Shown here in pieces: positions 12,230 through 24,151 of a stretch of 64,000 bases of DNA. Source of the stretch: Pegea sp. RAD2-039 (Eukaryota > Chordata > Thaliacea > Salpida > Salpidae); NCBI GenBank assembly GCA_034620365.1, contig JAQGEQ010000232.1, positions 1 to 64,000 on the forward strand, read 5' to 3'. Position 1 is the first letter of the stretch; every line of letters starts with the position of its first letter. The position numbers and the translations under genes were made by a program. Below the pieces are notes generated by a model. That model was not told the DNA's origin, did no database searches, and worked only from the letters and a program-made list of their open reading frames with translations.

Positions 12230-13979
12230 GGGAACCTCGGTATGTATAGTCTTAAGAGAAATATTTGGTTCAATGTCTTACTGTTGCTAATTTTCTTTTT
12301 TGTATGAGTAACTTTTGATTTTTTACAGATAAATGTGCTTCCAAGTTTTCAAGGAGTTTCTAGCATTTTGAGCCGATTGAATATCTTAACATCAGGCAAA
12401 TGACTATCATTTACTGTAATGATTTAATAGTTTTGATTCTCAAACATTTGTGGGGCAACTGGTTTAATTATCTGCCGATTGAATTAAAATTGTTTTTCTT
12501 TATCTTTTATAATCATCTGATACTCATAATTTTGCTGAAGGTTTATTTTACGGCCAATTTTGAAAGTTTTCTATCAAGTATGTGATGGGTTTGATAAAAG
12601 TATCCTTTTATAAATTCAGTTTTGAATAAAATGAGAAGCAACTTCATAAATTTGGTCGTCTGCTGGAAGATTAAAAATCTTTAAATATCAGTCCAACACA
12701 AACTTTGACATTTTTTATTGAGAAATTTGCTAATAATATCTGATATCGAATAATAACTCTCTCTTGTTTAGTATCTTATTTATGTGTTTCTATATATCAA
12801 ACTTAAATTTTTTTTAGTATTTGAAGTGTTTGTGTTCATTCATGTTTACTTGTAAAATAATAAATTCATTTCGTAAAATAGTTGTTGTAATTAGCAAGTT
12901 AAAGTTAATTTGAACTTGCAGAATATTTTTTTTCAAATTTAAGTTTTCTAAATTATTTACAAGAACTAGCTTTTGATTAAGTCTTTGTATTCACGTATAA
13001 ATGAAAGTAGTTAATGTATACTGATAATAAGTCTTAAGAATAGTTATACCGCAAACTTTAATTGCAAAAGAAAGCTTTCATTAAGTTTGAAATTATGCAC
13101 AGAGTTGAACAATTAATCAAAACTGAAGAAAGTAAAACCGAATTTTCAGAAATATCTTTCAGTTGGATACCTCCTTTTTCAAAATAAGTTGTCAAAAGAA
13201 AGTTTAGATAAAAGTAAAAGTCAATTTTTATCTTCAACTTTGTATATTTATATCAAAGGATGAAGCATTCGGCATTTAATCATGTTGAAAGTAAAAACTT
13301 CAAACCTTTACAGACTTAGTGGCACCTTTAGATGAAAGTAATAAATTCACATGTTTTTAAACTGTCTGACAGCAGGTCGTGACGCTACTTATTAAATTAA
13401 CATGGTTGTGAGATTGCATCTATTAAGGGCGTTGTCAATATACTGGTTTACCTCAAAGATGTTCTGTTAAAATACTTTAGACCAGCTCAGCTAGCATCAT
13501 CATACAATTCATAAGTTCTGGCTGGTAGTTCAATAAATACACTTTATAGTTCTCTACAGCATTTCGTCCTTTATATAGTCTGGTTACATGCTTGGTATGC
13601 ATCAATCGATGTGAAATTTCACTAAAAGCTGGTTATCTAAAAAAGATATCACAAAACTATAATTGCTTATATTGTTTCAGCAGGTTTTTGAAAACTTTTT
13701 TAATGTTTAATTGACAACGAGAAATAATATTGCTCTCATAAAATTGAAACATGAAGTTCTTTAGTCATATATTAAACTTTTATGAACTATTCAACTGGTA
13801 ATTACCGTTACATCACAAAGTTTGAGTTATTCACAACCAAGAAAAACAGACTTTCCAACATCTGAAAAATGTATGGTTTTTCTAAAATAAATTGGAAGAA
13901 AAGGTTTGAAAATAATTTCATTTTCTACTTTGTAAACTTAGTCAAAAGAACCAGCCGTTTCATAGATCACCAAACTCGT
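12230..13979. repeat. 3' flank of QNH2 and unit end
   Basis: Copy of 4342-6176. A polyadenylation signal AATAAA lies at 12858-12863. The unit end (13200-13960) is complete here, with no LINE. No conserved ORF. Confidence 0.7.
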
Positions 13980-14150
13980 AACTAACAAGATAAACATTTT
14001 ATCATTTAAAGACTTTGGCAAGAGAAAATTTTAATCAAACTTTCTAAATTACCAACATCTGTTATTAAGATTTCCAACATTTTGTTATAAAAAATTGAGA
14101 ATGTAATATCTCCAGCTTCTATTGTTGTTGTTAAACTTTAGTTAAGCAAT
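13980..14150. repeat. Direct repeat, left copy (about 170 bp)
   Basis: Starts AACTAACAAGATAAAC and ends TTAAGCAAT; repeated with a few differences at 14793-14965. In the right copy its first bases are the last codon and stop of an open frame, so the repeat looks like a duplicated 3' UTR. A weak further trace lies near 26440-26530. Confidence 0.7.
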
Positions 14151-14226
14151 CATAACAATCAGGAACGTTCTGATTGTGTTTTTATAGTTAGCAATAATTA
14201 GTGAAAATAATTCAATTTATTTCTAG

Positions 14227-14798
14227 TCTTAAAGCAGCGCTGCATCAATACGAGCCGAACCTGCTTCCTGATGACGTCATCAATCAATTGATGCCTGTTG
14301 TAGCTCAAGTGAGATGAGGATCACATCATGATCAGATATTAATTTTTGTGTTTTTTTAGTGTTACAGCATAAATCAAGTTAGCGTCGGCAGATTTTCCTA
14401 TTTCTGCCTAGTCTCATTACATGGAATAAATGAAAAAGAAAAAATAGCTTCAAAAATCCAGCATCTTCTTTCAGCCAAAGTTTGTGTCTTCCAAATCTTC
14501 ATTACTCCCTGGTCTTAATCACTTTGTCGCTTATTAGATAAAACTTGTTCAAGATTACATGAAAAGTTAATCACTTCATGCAATCGCCAAAGATTCAGGT
14601 TTCATCTTCATCAGCAGATCTACAACCAGTTCAAAGAAAAAGTGGTTTGCTGATGACGTCACTGATCTTAAATCATTGCTGATGAAGTGATCTAGTGCAA
14701 ATATAAAGATGGTTGAAAGAATTGCCAAGCGATTATGTTTAGGATTAGAAAACGATCCTGTTCAAGAAAGACATCTTCTCCAAGACCTGAAGAACTAA
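14227..14798 (+). pseudogene. Unidentified exon-like fragments
   Basis: Three coding-like pieces with splice-like borders. The first is 14227-14308, after TTTCTAG, reading L-K-A-A-L-H-Q-Y-E-P-N-L-L-P-D-D, with donor GTGAGA at 14309. The second is 14475-14537, after CTTTCAG and in matching phase, ending at a TAG. The third is a frame from about 14610 to 14798, broken by one TGA before a 29-residue run beginning MVERIAKRLCLGLENDPVQE (14709-14795), with stop TAA at 14796-14798. Composition is less AT-rich than the surroundings. I cannot name the parent gene. The in-frame stops suggest a decayed 3' end of a gene carried in with the unit; a small spliced gene is less likely. Confidence 0.4.
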
Positions 14799-14965
14799 CA
14801 AGATAAACATTTTATCAATGAACGACTTTAGTTAGAGAAAATTTTTAATTAAAGTTTCTAAATTTCTCGCCACTGTTATTAAGATTTCCAACATTTTGTT
14901 GTAAAGAATTTAGAAAAAATATTATCACGCTTCTATTGTTGTTGTTAAACTTTATGCTAAGCAAT
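14793..14965. repeat. Direct repeat, right copy (about 170 bp)
   Basis: Partner of 13980-14150. It begins within the last codon and stop of the preceding frame and contains the same ATTGTTGTTGTTAAACTTTA block. Confidence 0.7.
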
Positions 14966-15170
14966 ATTCCACATGAATCTTTTTTATTTCTAATTAAATA
15001 AAAATATAAGTTTTATTGTTGGTCAAATTACATTTTCAAATTGTTGGTAGATAAAATAATTTGATAAGATCCATATATTTATTATATAAAATAAGATAGT
15101 TTCATTTATATATCATTTAGACACTTCAGTTTAATTTGATCTATAAGTTTTAATCTGATTTGCTTTACAG

Positions 15171-15747
<577 letters not shown>

Positions 15748-17138
15748 GGCGAAGAATATTAACTTCTTATCACTATTTAATCACTGGACACCCCGTTAGA
15801 TTGTTAGAATCATGATGAATATTTTCTTGTAATAAATATTTAGTTGATACAGAACTTGTCGATTTATTTGTAATTTTCATCAAGATTAGACATCAGAAAA
15901 CTTTTGGCTTTAAACTAACTGAAATGCTGAAAATGAAAATATTTTTTGATCAAAAGTATGATTTAAAGTTTATACTGGATACATCTCAGTTATCTTATTA
16001 AAGCGAATATTATAAAAGTGAAGATATAACATTCTGGAATGTTCTGTTTGTGCTTTTAAGGTGATCATCATTGATAGCATCTGTCAAAAATACAGGGATA
16101 CCGAAAAACAATCGCATCTAAGTCTTATCCTATCAGGCACACGTACAGATCATTTTGAAAAGATTTGAGTCTTTTTCCCAACTGTAAGAACTTTGTATTT
16201 GCTTTCACCACTATCAACGCTATCAACCAGGACAAACGTTACAAACCGTTTTTGTTCAATTTACATTTAAGCTTAACTACTGTTACTCAATATGAGCACC
16301 TAGTTGAAAATCAAAAAATTCAAAGGAAATAAATCAGCAAATTATTGACGAGATGAAAACAAACAGATTTTTAAGACTCGAACACAAGATCAGAATTTTT
16401 CATTAAATCCAAATGATCTAATAAAGATTTTTTGTTGTAACTAACTTCTCACAACATAGGAAAAAATATTAAACTTCACTAAATCACAAGCAATGTGTAA
16501 ATGAATTATTTCTGAAAATAGATGATACTTGTATTATAAATAAGTTTGCAAAATAACTGTTAAAGTATTTTTATCTTTTTTTTTAAACTTTTTATAATAT
16601 TTAAAAATGCTTTAAGAACATTAAAAGACTATTCTGTATTTAAACTAGCCTATAAAATCTAGACAAAAACAAATAAGACTTGAAATATTTGACTATAGCT
16701 GCTAGATAGAAAGATTGAAAAAAAAGTTTTCAAAAATTTGTTTTAATTCGAACAAAATAATTAAACATCAAATATAAGAGGCGAAATTTAACCATGGATA
16801 AAAAAAAAAATCTGGTAGTAAGAATAATTAACAAACGCACAAACTTATCTCACAGACATCAAACATTTCTTTATCAGAAGTAAAATTTTTTTTATTATTT
16901 TTAAAGCTATTTATTTAAGCTTACATCCAAACAGCAATATCGTCTTTTGTTCTTGCTCATATACCTTTGACGTTTAGCCTATAACTTTTTAAGAGATATC
17001 ATTCTACAATAAAATTTAAACGAAATTTATAAGTTTAATTAAAAAAGACATTCATCAAATGAACTAAACTGTTCTAATGTAAGGTTTTGGTGCTTTACTG
17101 ATACTTTTGCAATTCTTATTTCTGACTTCTTTTTCGCA
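15748..17138. repeat. 3' flank of MNN-A
   Basis: AT-rich non-coding DNA repeated beyond the stop codon of the other MNN genes: reversed at 24200-24960, direct at 26540-27530 and at 42470-43050. The block with AAATATAAGAGGCGAAATTT-like sequence near 16770-16795 is a good landmark. No supported gene. Confidence 0.65.
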
Positions 17139-18437
17139 TTAATCTTTATTTAACTTGCAGACATCACCATTTTTAATGCAAGAAAACAACATTTTGGTTA
17201 TTTCTGTGGCTGTATTCAAAATAGATTTCATCTTTTGAAAGCCTGAAACATCTTCACACAATAGTTTTATATCAATTAGTTCGTCCAACAAGCTCTCATA
17301 AACAATAGTGGACATTTCGTCTTTGTTGGAATATTTTGTTTTCTCTGAAACGTCAGATGCAATCTTGTTTGGCTGATCAGAAAAATTGAAACTTGTATAA
17401 GCTTCTTCAGACAGGTAAGGATCAGGTTGGAGGTAGATAGATTCGTTTCTGGTCTTTGAAACCTTTACATTGTTAGCTAACGACATTAACGAGATAAAAC
17501 TATACAAAACAGGTACAATTAAATTGTTAAAATAAATTTCAGCAAATTCTGGTTGTTGTTTATCCAGAAGCAAACTTATTTGTAGGTATACTGAGACAAA
17601 TGTTTGCTCAAAAACATACATTTCTCCATCTATCGAAGACTGAATGTATAACCTCAAATCGCAGAAGCTTACAAAAGCAATCACTCTCATTATTTCTCGG
17701 TGATACTCAAGATAAGCAGAATCTTTAGGCAACAGATTGTTAGATGATTGCACAAGAGCGCAACAAAAGCCATTTAAAAACGATAAATATCCTTGAAAAT
17801 TTTGAAAATTAGTATTTGTTAATAATTCAGCTTTCTTAGTTCTACCAGATAGCAAAGACATTCTGGTGATCAAATCAATAAGTCTTGTGGTTTGGTTGTA
17901 GATATTAGTTTCTTACCTTTTGCCGAATACATCCAAAATCTGCACTAGAAAAAATAAAAGCGTAGATGTTCTGTATTTCATTATAGTTTCAGTTGGCTCC
18001 AATCTTTCAGCAATAAACATACAATGTTTTAATAATTCTAAGGCAACAAAATGGCCTTCAACAGATCTGTTCTTTTTCAAAGAAATTTTCGTTCCAATTT
18101 GATAGAATATTTTAAGTATAGTAAGATCACATGAGTTACTGTTGACTTTAAAATCTTTCAATTTGTAGAGTTTAACTAATCCACTTTCTTTGTAAATCCA
18201 ATAAACAAATCCTGCTGACCAAATATTATCTTTCACAATTAAGTCTGAAAGATAATCAAATCCATTAACAGAAGTATCTTTTTCTGGGTACTTAGAGTGA
18301 AATTCTATTAGCTCATTTCCTGTCGGGTCTGTAAACATGTAATTAAATAGACTACCTTGCAAAATGAAAGACGTCTTTCCTCCAACTTCTAAGACATTCA
18401 CACAATCAGAATATCTATTCATTTCAAAATTGTTCAT
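17139..18437 (-). CDS. MNN-A: uncharacterised family protein with a predicted 75-nt intron
   Basis: Function unknown. Reading inward from 18437 the frame runs 174 codons (MNNFEMNRYSDCVNVLEVGG...) and meets TAA at 17913-17915. The same frame then stays open to 17139 and is homologous throughout to MNN-B and MNN-D. The stop lies inside a segment with a strong donor (AAAAG/GTAAGA, intron 17842-17916) and a pyrimidine-containing acceptor (CTATCTGGTAG). Removing these 75 nt keeps phase (phase 2) and gives 407 residues: exons 18437-17917 and 17841-17139. Hydrophobic helices are likely around LLFFLVQILDVF and IMRVIAFVSFCDL; no signal peptide or known motif is visible. A conserved 5' UTR intron (18469-18627) is predicted. 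Alternatives are stop readthrough or a pseudogene. Confidence 0.6.
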
Positions 18438-18739
18438 TATCTTGCTGATTAACCTACAAGAACAGGATCTGCTAAAAAGAAGTCTATAGTTAAATGAAGG
18501 TTATATTTAAATATTATATTAGATAAAAAGTATCATCAAAGAGTACATTTACTAATTTCAAAATGTCCTGAGAATATCCTAACTTACAACTTATAACGTA
18601 AATTAAGATATAAGTTCTAAGAAGTACCTTCATTAACTCAAATTCTGAATCAAAATTATGAAATTACATCAAATAATAAGAATATACTCACCACAAAACT
18701 AGCAAACAAACATTTAAGTAAGAAAGAGAACTTTCGATA

Positions 18740-18860
18740 TACTAAAGAAATCTTCAACACATCTGCCCTCATCTTTGGATTGTTCTTATATTTGAGCTCA
18801 CAAATGTAAAGCAAATCAATCGAAATAACAATCATTGAAAACAGTTTTGTTATTCAATTG
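18740..18860 (-). promoter_or_regulatory. Candidate MNN-A promoter block
   Basis: On the minus strand this reads CATTTGTGAGCTCAAATATA then AGAAC, followed by a GATGAGGGCAGA block. It is conserved upstream of MNN-B (22495-22560) and MNN-C (29180-29250) and partly upstream of MNN-D (44712-44762). AAATATAAG is TATA-like and lies about 350 bp before the start codon, with a 5' UTR intron between. Confidence 0.4.
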
Positions 18861-19170
18861 ACCTCTTTGTTCAAATTGTAATCATTTCTGTATTATATTT
18901 TCAATTTAGCAACTAAATAAAAGAAAGTTTTATTTTTAACAATTTTGTAAAATCTTTTTTGGTGATTTCTCTGCTTTTTTTGTTTATGTAATTTCATATT
19001 TTACATAATTTACAGTAAACTTTATGGGTATGCTTAAAATTTGGCACAAAGCTAAAAATAATTCTGTGCAAGTTATAAAAGCTCACAACAGCTTTTTTGG
19101 AATTTGCCTTGTTAGTTACTGTAAGAAGCAAAAAATAAATTTATGCTTGATAACGAAAAACAAAACTTTT
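18861..19170. repeat. Upstream flank of MNN-A (inverted at 22130-22480)
   Basis: Non-coding. It is the reverse complement of the region upstream of MNN-B and direct to that upstream of MNN-D (44800-45090). This is the end of the A/B inverted-repeat arms. Confidence 0.6.
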
Positions 19171-20420
19171 ATAAAATAAGCATCTAAATGAAAGATATTT
19201 TTGAGAATTCTCCTCTAAGTTTAAACAAAATTGACTTTCCTTAGTTTTTATCAGTAATTTAAACTCTGTGCACAATTTCAAAAGTTAATGAAAGCTTTAT
19301 TTTGTAATTAAGTTTTGTGGTTTAGCTATTCAGTAGACTTATTATCAGTATATATTTACTGCCTTAATATATACGTGAATGCAACTTGAGACTTGATGAA
19401 AAGCTAGTTCTTGTAAATAATTTCTGCTTCTTGTATGTTCCAAATGCTTTCTACAAATTTTGAGTATTAGATGATTATAAAAGATAAAGAAAAACAGTGT
19501 ATATTCTGTCTATGGAAAATTCTGGCTCTTTACTTGTAGTAGTTGCCCTACAAAATCTTGAGACTCCAAACTATTAAATCATTACAGTAAATGATAGTCA
19601 TTTGAGTGTTTTTAGATACTCAATTGACTCAAATTACTAGAAACTCCGTGAAAGTGGCCTGGAAGCAAAATTATCTGTGAGAGAATTAAAAGCTACTCAT
19701 ACAATAAAGAAATTAGCAACAGTGAAACAATGAAGAAAATATTTCACCTAAAATAATAAATCTGTCGTTAGAATTATTTTTTGTATATTTCAAAAGTTTT
19801 CTGGAATTTTAAAACTCATGATTTCTTATTTGAAGAATTTGTTCAACTTTCACAAAAAAAAATTGCAAATAATAAAATCATGAAATTTCCAAAAACAATC
19901 TGTGCTTTACCTTTAGTATTACGACATGAAGGAATATTTGGGTTCAGTTTGTCATGAATAGAAAGCATCATAACTAATTCTCCAAAAAAATTTTCAAAAG
20001 AGGGTCTTGTTAGATTAGTTAAACAAGCTTTGGAATAGTGCGTATAAATGCGCCTGTAATAATAAATAATAAGTAAGCTCGTCAGGAAGCTTTCAAACCT
20101 TGTTTAGTAGAAACATTAAAAGTGAATATGATTGTATCTTAGCTGTCATATGGTTCAAACAAAAATTTTCACCGGATATTAAAGAGTTCGTCTATAACAT
20201 GCCCATTAGAAGTTTGAATTGCTCTTTAAAACTATGCACCGTATTTATTGCTTGAGCGTCAGAAATATTATGATTGAAACGTTGTTATGATCAGTGTTAA
20301 TGGACCAGTTAAATTATAAGCTTAGTAACAAAACTTTTAAAAGCGTTTCAGTATTGTGATATAGCTTTACTAACTCTAGCTAACGTATAAGACTGAAAAC
20401 ATTTCTTGTGTGCTCACCCA
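19171..20420 (-). repeat. Reverse-strand QNH unit remnant with the gene body deleted
   Basis: 19200-19750 is the reverse complement of the DNA that follows QNH exon 5 (compare 4360-4640 and 12270-12560). 19770-20180 is the reverse complement of the start of the unit (compare 1-380 and, best, 35850-36160). The roughly 4 kb that should lie between them, with promoter and all QNH exons, is missing, with the junction at about 19745-19775. 20180-20420 is the inter-unit segment, also reversed. Confidence 0.75.
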
Positions 20421-22130
20421 ATAGCATAAGAGCTTTCCAATTAGAATATTTACAACCTCAACTTAAATTTTGATTAGAATTATTTACATTTGTAAGATCT
20501 TTGAAATATATCCAGAAAACAAAATTTGATTTTCTTGATGAACTATTACTGATATTCAAAAGTTTTGGTTGAACTTTTTCAGGAATATTATTCTGTATGT
20601 TATCACTTTTATAAAGTTTATATTTAAAACTGATTTGTTTGATAGTGTCATAGAGAATATTTTCAAAACGAAATGAAATTTTTTGTACTCATACTTCACT
20701 AAATCGATTCAAATATTTACAAATAATAATCCACATAACCAGTTCAACAATATAAAAAATTTAGTGATTGTCAATCGTAACCAAGGATAAGTTTAGTCAT
20801 TCCTAAATAAGATGTTTTATAATGTAAAAAGGCAGTTCGGCCTTTATAAGAATCTTAAGGTTATATTCAAACATGAAATATCGTAATTCTTAAATAGCCT
20901 TACTGCAACTGTAATTTCAATTCGTCATTAATACATAACTTTTGGTCGACGTCACACAGAGATATTTGACTTTTGATATCATTATGAGTAGTTTCAATTC
21001 TGAGTGGTCATAAAAACTTTGTTGAAAATGGATTTGTGAAACTAAAAGGTTTTCCTTGAATAAAATTAAGAAAAACCAAAAAAAAACGTTCGATTGGGTC
21101 TTACAAAAAATATTGTTTCAATAATAATAGGTTTTGATAATAATGACACTATTAATTTTCACGCTAAACTTTTACATTTTCATTTACCTATTCCTTTTTT
21201 AAGAAAGCAAAAGTTATTTCTGTTTTAATAATAGCTTAATTTTTTCACAAATTCTAAAACATTTATGCAAAATGAAAGCTACATTTGAAAACTCATTCAA
21301 TTCTTTTACAAAGATAAATGAACTTTTACATTCTTTAGTATAAAGGTTGAATTGGAATGATTTATTTGCTATTTTAACTCTAGTAGTTTAAGAACAAAAT
21401 TTTTGTTTTCGATCTTTTACTTAAAGATTAATTGAGGATAAAAACATATACATCAATTTTATGAAATAGTTAGAAATACTACGAGACAAAGGAATAATTT
21501 TGGTAAGATTTCGAAATTAATCTTAAGTTAAAACTTTTACTAATTAAACCAAGTTGTTTTAATATGTAAGTTCTCTGCCAGGTTTTCCATTTTATCTTTT
21601 GAAAAATTTCAATAAACTAATAAAGTAACATTAGCTATCAACTTAAAAATTAAACATCTAAAACTTACTACCTGAATTTATGACAACCGTTGGTGCTGCA
21701 AGGTAAAATATCTTTCTTTACAAAGCTGCAAAACTCTTTGATGTGAGCCGAATAATGATTGTAGCTAACTGATAGCTGGGACTTTACGTGACGAAAAAAC
21801 TCATCATTATTTTTTTATCACCATCACAAGACTAGAAAACGTGTAGCAAATTATTTATTATTTTGTAAATATTTTAAACAAAAACTTCAATCACTACTTT
21901 TGTAAATCACTAACTTTGCAAGTCTTGTGATATTACAAAAAACATTTTGACAAAAACTTTTATATATTTATTATTTATTTTTTGTTGTTTGTCTATAGAA
22001 ATTTCATTTATAAATGACAGCAAACTGAGTTAAAACTACATTTATTTTATGAAGTAAAATAACATGAACGAGTCAATGAAAGAGTCATTCTCAATCTTCA
22101 AAGCCTTCATACACATCACTAAGCTTTGAA
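20421..22130. repeat. Left palindrome arm, intergenic part
   Basis: AT-rich; the reverse complement of most of 29600-31240. For example, 21450-21540 pairs with 29758-29830, and 20400-20600 pairs with 31080-31230. Short ORFs here are not conserved between arms. No gene supported. Confidence 0.65.
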
Positions 22131-22494
22131 AATGAGATACGTTTCTAATCTACAAGTTTTGTATTTCATCATCAAGTATAACTTTTTTATTTTGCTTCTT
22201 GCAGAAAGTAACAAGCCAAAACCACAAAAGCTGAAAAAAGACTTTTACAATTTCAAGATATTAGTTCTAGCTTTGTGCCAAGTTATCAGGATAGCAATAA
22301 GTTTTTATGTAATATCAGTAAAATATAGATTTATACAAAACAAAAAGTAGTGAAGTCATTTACAAAGATTTTACAAAATTGTTAACTGTAAAACTTTCTT
22401 TTTTCAGTTGGTAAATTGAAAATATAATACTGAAATGAAAGTTTGAACAAACTGATTAAATAGTTAACAAAACTGTTTTCAATGATTGTTATTT

Positions 22495-22836
22495 CGATTG
22501 ATTTGCTTTACATTTGTGAGCTCAAATATAAGAACAACCCAAAGATGAGGGCAGATATGCTAAGGACTTCTTGTAAGGATAGTTCTATTTCTTACTTAAA
22601 TGTTTGTTTGCTAGTTTTGTACTGAATATGTTCTAATTATTTGATGTGATTTCATAATTTTGATTTAGAGTTTGAGTTAATCAAGGTACTACTACTTATT
22701 TGCTAAGTTTTAATCTTAATTCCTCTTATAAATTGTAAGTTACGATATTCTCAGAACATTTTGAAATTAGTGAATATACTATGTGATGATACCTTTTATC
22801 TAATAAAATTTATAACTATAGCCTTATTTTTAGCAG
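22495..22836 (+). promoter_or_regulatory. Candidate MNN-B promoter and 5' UTR intron
   Basis: TATA-like CAAATATAAGAA at 22523-22534 lies in the block shared by all MNN genes. A 5' UTR intron is predicted at 22686-22836: TAATCAAG/GTACTA to TTTTTAGCAG. Matching donor and acceptor occur before MNN-A (18469-18627) and MNN-D (44395-44546); the MNN-C donor is weaker (GTTACT). Confidence 0.4.
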
Positions 22837-22867
22837 ATCCGGATTTTGTAGAATAATCAGCAAGATA

Positions 22868-24151
22868 ATGAACAATCTTGAAATGAATAAATATTCTGAA
22901 TTTGTGAAAGTTGTAGAATCTACAGGAAAGACGTGTTTCATATTGCAAGGAAGTCTATTTGATTACATTTTTACAAGACCGACAGGAAATAAGCTCTTAC
23001 AAATTCAATCTGTTTTTAAAAAAGGATTTGATTGTGATCCTGATTTACTTGTGAAAGATAATATTTTGTCACCAGGACTAGTTTACTGGATTCACAAAGA
23101 AAGTGGATTAGTGAAACTTTACAAATTGAAAAATTTTAAAGCCAACGATAACTCACGTGATCTTACTATACTTAGAATATTTTATCGAATTGGAACAAAA
23201 TTTTCTTTGGAAAAGAACAAATCTGTAGAAAGCCATTTTGTTGCCTTAGAATTATTAAAACATTGTTTGTTGATTGCTGAAAAGCTGGAGTTAACTAAAA
23301 CCATAATGAAATACAAAGCATTTACGTTTTTATTTTTTCTAGTGCAGACTTTGGATGTATTCGGAAATAAGTACAAAAGTAATATCCACAAAAAAAACCA
23401 AGAACTTATTGATTTGATCACCAGATTGTCTTTGCTATCTGGTAGAACTAAGAAAGCTGAAGTATCAACAAATACAAATGATCACAAGTTTCAAGAATAT
23501 TTATCATTTTTGGATGTCTTTTGCTACTCACTTGTGGATTCAAGCGATAATCTAATTTATAACGACCCAATTGGTTTAGAGTATTACCGGGAAATAATGA
23601 GAGTGATTGCTTTTGTAAGCATATGCGATTTAATGTTCTTCATTCAATCTTTGATAGAAGGACGGTTGTATGTTTTTGGGCAAACATTTGCCTCATATAG
23701 CCTACAAACAAATTTACAAAAAGTTAAAGAAGATCGAAATTTTGCTAAAGTTTTTTTAAGCAGGTCACTTAAAGCCATTTTGTGTAGTTTTAACTTATTG
23801 ATATTGTTAGTTTGCCATATGAAGTTTTCAAAAAAAGGCGAGCAATCTATACGCCTCCAACCTGATCTCTACCTGTGTCAAGAAGTTTATACAAGTTTCA
23901 GTTTTTCTAGCCAGCTGAGCAAAATTAAATTTGAATTTTCAGATAGACGGAAAGATTTTTTGAGTGGTGTGAAGAATACAGAAGACAAAAAAGTAAGAAA
24001 TAAAGAATGTAACCGAGCTAGATTGGATAATAAAGCTATAATGGATGATATACTTTGTATAAAAGAAGTTTTTGGAGATATTTCAGATTGTCAAAAGATG
24101 AAATCTATTTTGACTACAGTCACAGAAATAGTCTCTTCTCTTTTATCCTGA
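22868..24151 (+). CDS. MNN-B: uncharacterised family protein, intact
   Basis: Single uninterrupted coding exon of 427 codons, starting MNNLEMNKYSEFVKVVESTG and ending SSLLS before TGA. It aligns over its whole length with MNN-D (434 residues) and, allowing for the predicted intron, with MNN-A and MNN-C. Conserved stretches include FILQGSLF, VYWIHKESGLVKLYKLK, SHFVALELLKHC, LSLLSGRTKKAE, and the C-terminal QKMKSILTT. The pattern of Leu/Phe/Ile-rich segments around residues 150-165 and 240-310 suggests a helical, possibly membrane-associated protein; this is inference. No catalytic motif or known domain is recognised. The start is supported by the same ATG context in all four copies. Polyadenylation signals are at 24268-24273 and 24285-24290. 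The gene converges on MNN-C. Confidence 0.8.
   Translation: MNNLEMNKYSEFVKVVESTGKTCFILQGSLFDYIFTRPTGNKLLQIQSVFKKGFDCDPDLLVKDNILSPGLVYWIHKESGLVKLYKLKNFKANDNSRDLTILRIFYRIGTKFSLEKNKSVESHFVALELLKHCLLIAEKLELTKTIMKYKAFTFLFFLVQTLDVFGNKYKSNIHKKNQELIDLITRLSLLSGRTKKAEVSTNTNDHKFQEYLSFLDVFCYSLVDSSDNLIYNDPIGLEYYREIMRVIAFVSICDLMFFIQSLIEGRLYVFGQTFASYSLQTNLQKVKEDRNFAKVFLSRSLKAILCSFNLLILLVCHMKFSKKGEQSIRLQPDLYLCQEVYTSFSFSSQLSKIKFEFSDRRKDFLSGVKNTEDKKVRNKECNRARLDNKAIMDDILCIKEVFGDISDCQKMKSILTTVTEIVSSLLS

Noticed and set aside
17884..17916. A 33-nt intron (GTAAG...CACAAG) removing the stop in MNN-A
   Set aside because: The AG needed is absent in MNN-C (CACAAAAC), there is no pyrimidine tract, and the 75-nt intron works in both copies.
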